Assembly (NCBI RefSeq): GCF_042242105.1
Contig: NC_092020.1
Span: 13,333,288-13,397,287 of the forward strand
Source: Pempheris klunzingeri
Taxonomy: Eukaryota; Chordata; Actinopteri; Acropomatiformes; Pempheridae
Direction of reading: 5' to 3'
Length of the DNA stretch: 64,000 nt
This document shows, one piece after another, positions 11,009 to 21,105 of the stretch. The translations under genes were made by a program, and so were the position numbers. Each line of letters opens with the position of its first letter. The stretch's first letter is position 1. The notes below the pieces were generated by a model. That model was not told the DNA's origin and did no database searches. It saw only the letters and a program-made list of their open reading frames with translations.

Positions 11009-12242
11009 GTAGGCCACGTGCATGTTTGTATTTAACATTTAACGTAGGTTATGATATTCCAGTAATATCGCACTGAACTTCAAGTTGTCTTACATATACA
11101 CGTCAGTTTGCATTGGCTAATTTGATCCACGAGCAGTCATATCCCTTTTTGTGCAATTTTTTTTAATACCATAATCCCCCTTATTTATGATGATAAAAGA
11201 GTGACAAGCGCTTCACTATGTCGTGTTTTTTTATTCATTTCTCTAATAACATATCGTCTGACTTTAGTTTTGTTCGGCTGTGACACTTTTACCTCAATAG
11301 TTGATTAAGATTTGATACAGCGTCTTTCACAATTTCTGTCTCGTCTGCTGTAGAAAAGATGGGACATTACCGCCCAGCCACTCAGTAGGCATTCATTTAA
11401 AAGACGTCTGTATGTCTCGGCTCTTGTTTTTTCACATATCAATGACTACATTTTAGCTTGTAAGTAGGTTCCACTACGCACTGATGTATATTTTCGTATA
11501 GTCTGTCTGAACAATAGTTACACTGATATATTAGATATCTAAAAGCAATTTTACCTTTTAACCAAATTCAGACCGTTTTTTTCTATGAAGGGAGACGTTC
11601 TTTCTCCTGCATATAAATGAATCTGTAGCAGCCATCTGCCCATTGCGTTTATCAACCTGCTTTTTGGCATAATGTTATGTGTTCCTTTCATCCCATTAAA
11701 CGTTTAAAGTATCAGTAATCAAAGTTAGAATTTCTATGTACTTGTCAGAATCACAGGCTGACCCAATGTGTGCTCCAGCACAAAAAAAAAATGTTGAATC
11801 AGACATTTAATGCACGATAAACACCTGCAGTCAGTATGATGCTGGTCGTCAGGTTTGATCATGTTCTAGATTTTTATTAATGGCTGATTTACTCAGCATT
11901 TTATTCAATAAATGACACTGAGCCTGCCCTTCTGGCCCTCAGACGTTGCTTATGCCTGATAGGTTTCATTGTATAAGTGTCTGTTAACCACCTAATGCTT
12001 CACAGAGAAAATAGAGTGGCGCCGTAGTCTGAATTGAGTAAATGTAAAAAGAAGGTGCACGTGTTATGTGGACCCAATTATGTTTAAAATTGGAACACGT
12101 TTTTGCCAATTTCAATTTGCAGAAGTTGTAATGCATCCATAATCACATGGAATTTATGACCAGGATTATTGTTCTTGTGTTCTTATTTGATAGCCTCAAA
12201 TGCTGAAGGAGAGAAATGTTTGGATCGACTCCTCAGCGTTCA

Positions 12243-12263
12243 AACGCTGTCCGTGGTGCTGAA
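12243..12263 (-). promoter_or_regulatory. RE1/NRSE (REST-binding) site upstream of exon 4
   Basis: It is identical to the site upstream of exon 2 (CGCTGTCCGTGGTGCTGAA) and again 188 bp before the CSE, so it was copied with the module and is not independent evidence. Confidence 0.88.
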
Positions 12264-12430
12264 GTCTGTTTTTTCTATGTGAGTGTTTGAAACCAAACCT
12301 AAAAACGTGCTCGTAAAACAATTTCACTTTGAGCCTTAACATTGAAGTTACCGTTTTGATCATGACAGCAGCTATAGTACTTTAATGCTGGGCTAGAAGT
12401 GGTTCATTTGTAATAATTCAAACAAGCTCA

Positions 12431-12480
12431 CGGCGTCGCTGCTCACTCACAGATACGTGGAGAGTAATTTCTCCACCCAC
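12431..12480 (+). promoter_or_regulatory. Promoter of variable exon 4 (CSE plus C-rich box)
   Basis: The CSE CGGCGTCGCTGCTCACTCAC and the box CTCCACCCAC (12471-12480) have the same spacing as upstream of exon 2, 186 bp before ATG 12617. Confidence 0.8.
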
Positions 12481-12616
12481 TGCAAAAGCAGTTTGTAGCA
12501 TAACAAGCAGAGCTGCCATTGTTGCAGGTTTGGTGTGTCTGAATTTCACCATCTCACTTTAATTTCATCAGCTACAAAGAAAGTCTGCGTATCTGTGTCT
12601 TCTTTCGGGACAAACG

Positions 12617-15007
12617 ATGGACCATAAATGGCAATCGTTGGTCAGTTTTGTCTACGGCTTTGCTGTCTTTGTCCACATCACCACCGCAGACCTCAGCTAT
12701 TCTGTTCCAGAGGAGATGAGACCCGGATCTATTGTTGGAAATGTTGCCAAGGACCTCGGGCTGGAAGTAGGGAAATTGTTCACTCGTAAAGCCCGTATTG
12801 ATGCTGAGGGAAGCTATCAGCACTACTTCGATATTGATGTAAAAACAGGAAGTTTTGTCGTCAAGGAAAGGATCGACAGGGAGGAGCTGTGTGGGGAGAA
12901 GGTTTCGTGTATGCTTAAATTCGAGTTGGTCCTAGAGAGCCCTCTGGAGCTGCACCGCATTGCACTGCTCATCCAGGATGTAAACGACAATTCACCAGTT
13001 TTCCCAAAGGATACAATAAAACTGGAAATAAGAGAATCGGCCATCAAAGGAGCTCGATATCGTGTTAACGAAGCACATGATGCTGACATCGGACAAAATA
13101 CAGTTAAACAATACAGCTTACAAAATAATGAACATTTTATTTTATCTGTTCGAGACGATACTGATGGATCTAGGAACGTCGAGTTGGTGTTAGACAAAGA
13201 GCTAGACCGTGAACAAGAACACGATTTAAATTTCGTGCTGATTGCTGTCGATGGTGGCAGTCCACAAAGATCAGGAACCGCCAACATCCATGTGACTGTG
13301 TTGGATGCTAATGACAACGCCCCGGTGTTTGACCAAGCCGTTTATAAAGCAAGTCTACCTGAAAACTCTGCCCTTGATACTGTAGTGGTCACAGTAAGTG
13401 CTACTGACGCAGACGAGGGAGTCAATGGAGAGGTAACATATGAGTTTAGCCGCATCTCAGACAGGGCTAAAAATGTTTTCTCACTGAACAGTAAAACTGG
13501 AGAGATAAGAGTCATAGGACCACTTGATTTCGAGAGTAATTCTCAATATGAAATGCGCATCGATGCCAAAGATGGTTATGGTCTTTCATCTGATTCCAAA
13601 GTAGTGATTGATATCACTGATGTAAATGACAACGCCCCAGTGATATATCTGAAGTCTGTGACTAACCCCATACCTGAGAACGTGTCACCTGGTACAGAGG
13701 TGGGCATCATTAACGTGCAGGACAGAGACTCTGAGAGTAACAGACAGGTCCGCTGCTCCATTCAGCAAAACGTCCCTTTTAAGTTGGTTCCTTCCATTAA
13801 AAACTATTATTCTCTGGTGACCACAGGACAACTGGACCGTGAACTAGTGTCTGATTACAACATTACAATCAGAGCCACTGACGAGGGCTCTCCACCTCTG
13901 TCCTCCTCTAAAAGTGTCCAGTTATCTGTAGCAGACATCAACGACAACCCGCCTGTGTTTGAGGAACAGTCGTACAGCGCATATGTGAGTGAAAACAACA
14001 AAGCTGGCTCCACTTTATGTTCCGTTGCTGCTCGAGACCCCGACTGGAGACAAAACGGCACAGTGATTTATTCTCTGTTAGCCGGTGAGGTGCAGGGCGC
14101 CCCGGTGTCCTCCTATGTGTCTGTTAACGGAGACACGGGGGTGATCCACGCTGTGAGGTCGTTTGATTACGAACAGTTGAGGAGTTTTAAAGTCCAGGTG
14201 ATGGCCAGAGACAACGGTTCTCCTCCACTGAGCAGCAACGTGACCGTCAGCGTCTTCATATCGGACGTGAATGACAACTCTCCTCAGATCCTGTACCCCA
14301 CCCCGGAGGGCAACTCCTTCATGACCGAGCTGGTCCCCAAAGCTGCACACGGAGGCTCTCTGGTGTCCAAAGTGATCGCGGTGGACGCGGACTCCGGACA
14401 GAACGCCTGGCTGTCCTATCATATAGTGAAATCCACTGATCCGGGACTTTTCACCATTGGTGTCCACAGCGGAGAGATCAGGACACAGCGGGACATTTCT
14501 GAGTCTGACAGCATGAAACAGAACCTGATTGTGGCAGTGAAAGATAACGGACAGCCCTCTCTGTCTGCCACCTGCTCCATGTATCTCCTTATTTCTGATA
14601 ACTTGGCTGAGGTGCCGGAGCTGAAGGACATTTCTTATGATGAGAAGAACTCCAAGCTGACCTCATACCTGATTATCGCTCTGGTGTCCGTGTCCACGTT
14701 TTTTCTGACCTTCATCATCATCATCCTGGGTGTGAGGTTTTGTCGCAGGAGAAAGCCCAGACTGTTGTTTGATGGAGCAGTAGCCATCCCCAGCGCTTAT
14801 CTCCCTCCTAATTACGCAGATGTTGACGGCACAGGAACTTTACGCAGCGCTTACAATTATGACGCCTACCTGACAACAGGGTCAAGAACCAGTGACTTTA
14901 AGTTCGTGTCATCTTACAATGACAACACGCTGCCTGCTGACCAGACTCTGAGGAAAAGTCCCACTGACTTTGCTGAGGTGTTTGGAGATCTAGAGCCGTC
15001 TGTAGAG
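12617..15007 (+). CDS. pcdh2g: Protocadherin-2 gamma-type variable exon 4 (type B)
   Basis: The exon encodes 797 residues and is a close duplicate of exons 2 and 8, with the same signal peptide (1-24), EC layout and helix (about 682-706). Coding differences from exon 2 are few and cluster in the ectodomain: S139R and D143I on the EC2 A strand, K201E later in EC2, and S419R in EC4. The last lies inside the otherwise homogenised block (ITIRATDEG). The cytoplasmic end is GDLEPSVE, found nowhere else in the window. The donor is GAG|GTAGGA; reading on would add 85 residues before the stop at 15262, and I treat that extension as intron. The promoter and RE1 site came with the duplicated spacer, so this exon probably shares regulation with exons 2 and 8. 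Confidence 0.95.
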
Positions 15008-15399
15008 GTAGGACCCGTTCAAAGTTCTTCAATTGTGTCAACGTTTGGCATGAACTTACATCGCATTCATAATGGATTGAAGGTTTCGTTTTCTGGTCAT
15101 GTACTACCGTGTAAATCTTCAAATACCTTTTTGCCCGTTGACATTCAAAATCATGGGATTCCTCACTTTGTTTGTTTTGATGAAGTAGTTTTTTCCTCAA
15201 CATTTTTTTATTTGTCAACACATCAACGACAATTATTTATAGATCTTATGGCAGAAAGATAAACGTTGAGAATGATCTTTTAAATTAAATAACTGCTTTT
15301 AATATCAATCTGTATTCTTTAGTTTTATGATCTTGTAATTCGTTAATTAAATAATGTGGGATAATCTACTCTTGCAATCCTAAACAAAATCATTTGCAA

Positions 15400-16266
15400 C
15401 CAAGGATTTGTTTCCACCTGATCCTTGCAAACAGAAAATCAGAGCCACATGGGAAAATGTTTAGTTACGTGAACAATTTAAACAGCAAAGTGTATTCATG
15501 AGTATAGCTGTCATAATTATTATTTGTCAGATTGAGCCATTTGCATTAGTCTTTACTTTCTCCACTCACTGTAAAACATTCTTAGAGGTCTTGGCATTTG
15601 TCTCGGTTCATCATTATCGAAAAGTGATGGAAACATCTCCTTGATTTTCGTGTCAGCCAAGAAATGTGACTTACAGTTAAGCTTCAAGAGTAATTCAATG
15701 ATTCCTTTTGTTGAATTGTTTCAACTCACATCATTAGAGTGTAAGTAAATCGGCCACTAGGCTGACACAGCGCTCAGTGAGTTTGTACCATCAGCAATGT
15801 GTCAAGCTATCTGTCCATGGTGCTGACTCTTGTCAGGTTTCAGGCACATCCGTGACAGTAGATGTCTTTTTTTTGCCTCACCCATGCTCTCTGGATATCA
15901 GTGATGATGAATTAAAATGCATGTAGTGGAAACCTTGGATTGTAGTATTTAACGCTATTCTCTCTTGTCTTTGTCTTAATATGAAATGGTCAGCCACAGT
16001 TGAGATATGTCACAGTGACTGAATGTGCAAGTGCAGTAGGCCTACTGAATGTTTCCCTGAACTTCTCTTTCCTGACTCAAACAGTAGGCTTTGTTTATCC
16101 ATTGCCTACTTTCTGTATATAGCTTCTGTTAGAAAGCTTCAAGGGTAACATTTCAAACTATCTTTCAGCTCAAATGTGCTGGGCTGAGCTACACCTGCAT
16201 CTCCAAAGCTGAGCCAGTTACAATTAATAGACAAAGTGTGGTTTTATGATAAAGGAAAGATTCACA
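15400..16266. repeat. Diverged tandem duplicate in the exon 4-5 spacer, unit 1
   Basis: About 870 bases that align through most of their length with 16277-17193. Shared landmarks include CAAGGA near the start, TCCACTCACTGTAAA, an RE1-like site, CACCCATGCT, CCATTGCCTACTTTCT and GAAGCTGAGCCAGTTACAAT-like sequence near the end. The copies differ by many substitutions and indels, so this duplication is older than the exon modules. No coding potential was recognised. Confidence 0.8.
15807..15827 (-). promoter_or_regulatory. RE1/NRSE-like site in exon 4-5 spacer, unit 1
   Basis: CTGTCCATGGTGCTGA matches the RE1 core on the reverse strand; the outer GGCG end and the final A are not conserved. It lies in a tandem duplicate with a second site about 0.9 kb downstream. 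Confidence 0.7.
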
Positions 16267-16276
16267 ACACTCATGA

Positions 16277-17193
16277 CCAAGGAGTTGCTTCAACCTGATC
16301 TTTGCAAGGAGATAGCCAAGACCTCATGGGAAGATTTGTGGTTACATGAACATTTTTAGCAGCAAATTATGTTCATGAGTAACGCTGTCACATAATTAAT
16401 GTCTTTCAGATTAAGCCTTTTGCACAGGCTCTCACTAGTCTTTACTTAATCCACTCACTGTAAATCATCCTATTGAGCTTTTAGCATTTGTCTCTGGTCG
16501 TCATTTATCAACAAGTGATGGAAATGTAGGTCAGATTTTTGAGTCATCCTAGATACATAGCTTATGGTTTAGTTTCAAGAATAAATGAATGCTTACTTTT
16601 ATGAAATGGTTTTAACCCACATCAGTAGATTGTAAGAAAATTGCCCAATAGACCAACACAGCATTCAGTGAGTTTGTACCATCAGCTATGTCATATCTCA
16701 AGAGGTCTGTCCATGGTGCTGACACACTTGTCAGGTTTCAGGCACAATTGCAACAAGGGATGTCTTTTTTTCTTCTCACCCATGCTGTCTAAATATTACT
16801 GATGATGATGATAATTTGAAATATACGTAATGGAAACCTTAGTTTGTAGTAATTTACTGCATTCCCTCTGCTTTTTGTCTTAATATGAAGCGCTCAGACA
16901 CAGTTTTATTTTACAAAGATATGTTGAAGTGATAGTGAATGTTAAGGTGCAGTTGGCCGACTAAATGTTTTGCTGACCTTCTCCTTTGGAGCATCAAACA
17001 TTAGTATTTATTTACCCATTGCCTACTTTCTTTGTATATCTAATTTTAGAACGTTTGAGCAAAGGTAGTTACCTTCAAACTGAATCTCATTGAGCTCAAA
17101 TGTGATTGGCTGAGCAACACCTGCATCTCCGAAGCTGAGCCAGTTACAATAACTAGACAGCGAGTGGTTTAAGAAAAAGGAAAGATTTACCAC
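16277..17193. repeat. Diverged tandem duplicate in the exon 4-5 spacer, unit 2
   Basis: The second copy of the unit at 15400-16266. It keeps the RE1-like site (16703-16723) and ends about 90 bases before the exon 5 promoter. No gene or mobile element was recognised within it. Confidence 0.8.
16703..16723 (-). promoter_or_regulatory. RE1/NRSE-like site in exon 4-5 spacer, unit 2
   Basis: CTGTCCATGGTGCTGA is kept unchanged while the surrounding duplicate has diverged noticeably, which suggests constraint. It lies 578 bp before the exon 5 CSE. Confidence 0.75.
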
Positions 17194-17280
17194 CTGCGTA
17201 TTTCATTTGAAAGTGGATCAATATTGTCTTCATGGGACTTTAGGCTTTGTTAGAATATTTTATTACATACCAGTGTGCTC

Positions 17281-17330
17281 ATGGTGTCGCTGTTGGCTGA
17301 CAGAAAACAGTCGCTCACCTCCCCACCCAC
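17281..17330 (+). promoter_or_regulatory. Promoter of variable exon 5 (CSE plus C-rich box)
   Basis: ATGGTGTCGCTGTTGGCTGA carries the TCGCT core and CTCCCCACCCAC follows at 17319-17330. The CSE is 226 bp before ATG 17507. The region from 17312 to the start codon is a near-copy of the first 195 bases of the window. Confidence 0.8.
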
Positions 17331-17506
17331 TACTACCACACAGATATCAGCTGCAGATTTTCCAGAGAAACTGCTATATTTCCGAGCACATTTGATCGTG
17401 TAAAATACTGTGAAGCGTTCGATTACTCATTGCTCTTGGGAAGTTTGTATGTTTTCGGACTGGAAAGTATAAATTGGCCAGGCAGAGGTCGCCTTTTTGT
17501 GTCGGG

Positions 17507-19891
17507 ATGGCAGACAAAGGATTTTCAGGGCTTCGTCGGATCTTGTTCTTTGCTTCCTTCATTGTAACGCTGCACCTCGTTAATGGAGACCTGAGTTATT
17601 CTGTTCCAGAAGAGATGAAACGTGAGTCTGTTATTGGAAATATCGCCAAAGATCTCGGTCTTGATCTGAGGACCTTATCTTCCCGAAAGGCCCGTATTGA
17701 TTTTGAGGGAACCCGTAAGCGGTACTGTGACATTAATCTGAATACCGGAGATTTGATCACATCGGAGAGAACTGACAGAGAAAGCATCTGTGGCAAGAAA
17801 CCCTCGTGTGTTTTAAAAGTAGATCTGGTGTTAGAAAATCCACTGGAGCTTCATCGACTAAGTCTTCATGTTCAAGATGTTAACGACAACTCACCAAAAT
17901 TCAACGATAATTTGATTGAAATGGAAATAAGTGAGTCAGCTGAAAAAGGTAACCGCTTCTCTATGGAGGAGGCCCATGACGCAGATATAGGTCAAAATGG
18001 TGTTCAGAGGTACAACCTACAGAAGAACGACAACTTTATTCTAGCTGTCGACAGCAACAAGGTTGAACTCGTCCTGGAGAACAAACTTGATAGAGAAAAG
18101 CAAAAAGAGATCAATTTGCTCCTCACAGCTTTAGATGGAGGCTCTCCTCAGAGATCAGGTACTGTAGTTATACACGTCACTGTACTGGATGCTAATGATA
18201 ACACCCCAGTGTTCAGCCAGGCCGTTTATAAAGCCAGTCTGCCTGAAAACTCTCCTGCAGACACCATAGTGATTAATGTCAGTGCTAAAGACGCAGATGA
18301 GGGAGTGAATGGAGCTGTGACGTATCACTTTGGTCACGTATCTGATGACAACGTAAATGTTTTCTCAATTGATCCTAAAACTGGTGAAATTAGAGTAACT
18401 GGTGTGATTGATTTTGAAGAAATTGGTTCTTTTGAAATGAGAGTAAAAGCTAAAGATGGTTTAGGACTGACTTCCTACGCTAAAGTCATCATAGACATTA
18501 CTGATGTAAATGACAACGCCCCAGTGATATATCTGAAGTCTGTGACTAACCCCATACCTGAGAACGTGTCACCTGGTACAGAGGTGGGCATCATTAACGT
18601 GCAGGACAGAGACTCTGAGAGTAACAGACAGGTCCGCTGCTCCATTCAGCAAAACGTCCCTTTTAAGTTGGTTCCTTCCATTAAAAACTATTATTCTCTG
18701 GTGACCACAGGACAACTGGACCGTGAACTAGTGTCTGATTACAACATTACAATCAGTGCCACTGACGAGGGCTCTCCACCTCTGTCCTCCTCTAAAAGTG
18801 TCCAGTTATCTGTAGCAGACATCAACGACAACCCGCCTGTGTTTGAGGAACAGTCGTACAGCGCATATGTGAGTGAAAACAACAAAGCTGGCTCCACTTT
18901 ATGTTCCGTTGCTGCTCGAGACCCCGACTGGAGACAAAACGGCACAGTGATTTATTCTCTGTTAGCCGGTGAGGTGCAGGGCGCCCCGGTGTCCTCCTAT
19001 GTTTCTGTTAACGGAGACACGGGGGTGATCCACGCTGTGAGGTCGTTTGATTACGAACAGTTGAGGAGTTTTAAAGTCCAGGTGATGGCCAGAGACAACG
19101 GTTCTCCTCCGCTGAGCAGCAACGTGACCGTCAGCGTCTTCATATCGGACGTGAATGACAACTCTCCTCAGATCCTGTACCCCACCCCGGAGGGCAACTC
19201 CTTCATGACCGAGCTGGTCCCCAAAGCTGCACACGGAGGCTCTCTGGTGTCCAAAGTGATCGCGGTGGACGCGGACTCCGGACAGAACGCCTGGCTGTCC
19301 TATCATATAGTGAAATCCACTGATCCGGGACTTTTCACCATTGGTGTCCACAGCGGAGAGATCAGGACACAGCGGGACATTTCTGAGTCTGACAACATGA
19401 AACAGAACCTGATTGTGGCAGTGAAAGATAACGGACAGCCCTCTCTGTCTGCCACCTGCTCCATGTATCTCCTTATTTCTGATAACTTGGCTGAGGTGCC
19501 GGAGCTGAAGGACATTTCTTATGATGAGAAGAACTCCAAGCTGACCTCATACCTGATTATCGCTCTGGTGTCCGTGTCCACGTTTTTTCTGACCTTCATC
19601 ATCATCATCCTGGGTGTGAGGTTTTGTCGCAGGAGAAAGCCCAGACTGCTGTTTGATGGAGCAGTAGCCATCCCCAGCGCTTATCTCCCTCCTAATTACG
19701 CAGATGTTGACGGCACAGGAACTTTACGCAGCGCTTACAATTATGACGCCTACCTGACAACAGGGTCAAGAACCAGTGACTTTAAGTTCGTGTCATCTTA
19801 CAATGACAACACGCTGCCTGCTGACCAGACTCTGAGGAAAAGTCCTACTGACTTTGCTGAGGTGTTTGGGGAATCACTGGAGCCACTAGAG
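17507..19891 (+). CDS. pcdh2g: Protocadherin-2 gamma-type variable exon 5 (type A)
   Basis: The exon encodes 795 residues with signal peptide 1-27 and helix at about 680-704. EC1 is essentially identical to exon 1, but short stretches differ: EC1-EC2 linker FNDN versus FREN, AEKG versus [15 protein letters not shown] versus [11 protein letters not shown], and the start of EC3 ([16 protein letters not shown] versus [16 protein letters not shown]). EC6 has Asn in SESDNMKQ, shared only with exon 12. The tail GESLEPLE is unique and its donor GAG|GTACGC is a less typical match to the consensus than the GTAGG or GTAAG donors of the others. Read-through stops at 19912. ATG 17507 is preferred over the upstream in-frame TTG at 17474. 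Confidence 0.95.
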
Positions 19892-20911
19892 GTACGCTTC
19901 CTATTCAAATAGTATTAGTATATTGACTTGCAACGTCAAATTATGTGTCGTGCTGAATCATTGAGATAAATATTTATGGTATGTTTTTGCTTTCGTGAAA
20001 ATCACAGCTCAAAAAATAGGCCATTCATTACTAAATATGTAAACAAGAAAAACACGTCATGCTCATTGAGACAATTACATGAAGGTGTCGGATTCGCTAA
20101 ACTATTTCTGATAAACACCACTAAAGTAATTTTAAAAAAAATTTGAGGAGAATTTAGGTGCATACTTAACTGTCCATGGTCCTGAACACAACTACCAACC
20201 CCGAACCATACGCCGCTACTATTTCCACTGTTAATAATACATCTTGGTTGTGTAACTACAGAAAATACTTGCATGTTTTTCTATCGTACATCTTTCACGA
20301 CATTGGTTCGTTTTGCTTATCACAGGCGTATCTACAGTTAAGCTAATATGCACAGTCAAATATTCTGATATATTTAGAGCATTATTCTGCTTTTGGATGT
20401 ACACAGTTGCTCCTAACTACTGTGCCCATTAGTTTGTACGTGTTTTACTGTAGCAGAGAATAATTTTTTCAGCTCTGATGTGATATTTTAGATTGCTGTT
20501 CCTGATGATGTTGTATTGAAATGCAATATATTGTAAGGTATTTGAAATATTTTCATTCACCCACATTTATAAAAAGAGATGCATAGAATTGTATAAACAC
20601 TTGCGAATATCATGCAGTCCAATACAACACCATCCTAACGCAAAGCTTGAAGCCATTTAATAGAACTGAGTGGAATCCGAAACCACTTCATTGACAGAAC
20701 GTGTCTTATTTCCGAGAGGACTTTTGAGCTGCATCAAATGGGTATTTGTAGTTTTGCTGTCATTCTGTATGTGTTTCTGTGTGAGAAACTCCTCATCCAC
20801 TGATCTGTTTTATCCATCTTATCTCTCTGCCTCTTCAGATGAGTGGAGTTGCATGTACTGTATTGACCACATGCAGGGTGGCAGTATTTTGTATTCTTTC
20901 GGACATGCTGT
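19892..20911. other. Spacer between exons 5 and 6, unique in the window
   Basis: About 1.0 kb of AT-rich sequence with the exon 5 read-through tail and a diverged RE1-like site at 20166-20186. Short open frames on both strands near 20670-21041 overlap the promoter and have no recognisable domain. No repeats or mobile element were seen. Confidence 0.6.
20166..20186 (-). promoter_or_regulatory. Diverged RE1/NRSE-like site upstream of exon 6
   Basis: CTGTCCATGGTCCTGAA differs from the RE1 core by one substitution (GTGCTGAA to GTCCTGAA). It lies 746 bp before the exon 6 CSE. The affected position is normally strongly conserved, so binding may be weak. Confidence 0.6.
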
Positions 20912-20980
20912 GAGTGTCGCTGTCTACCAGTGGAAAAGTAAAATAGGCTCCATATGAAAACGTCAAGCGTCTCCACCCAC
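20912..20980 (+). promoter_or_regulatory. Promoter of variable exon 6 (CSE plus C-rich box)
   Basis: GAGTGTCGCTGTCTACCAGT has the TCGCT core, and CTCCACCCAC follows at 20971-20980. The CSE is 194 bp before ATG 21106. Confidence 0.8.
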
Positions 20981-21105
20981 ACTTTTTCTCCCCATTGTTT
21001 GCCATTACGCTATCTGTCTTGAGTCGCTCACAGATGTACACATAGCGGTGTGTTAGTGAGGAATACTGACCATTATTGTTTTTAATTTATTTTGTTTGGT
21101 GAAGG

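Larger units (their letters stand above)
11009..12616. repeat. Intergenic duplicate upstream of a type B exon, copy 2
   Basis: This spacer is the same length (1,608 bases) as 2581-4188 and differs by scattered substitutions and small homopolymer changes. It carries an RE1-like site at 12243-12263 and the exon 4 promoter at 12431-12480. Nothing else is recognised. Confidence 0.9.
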
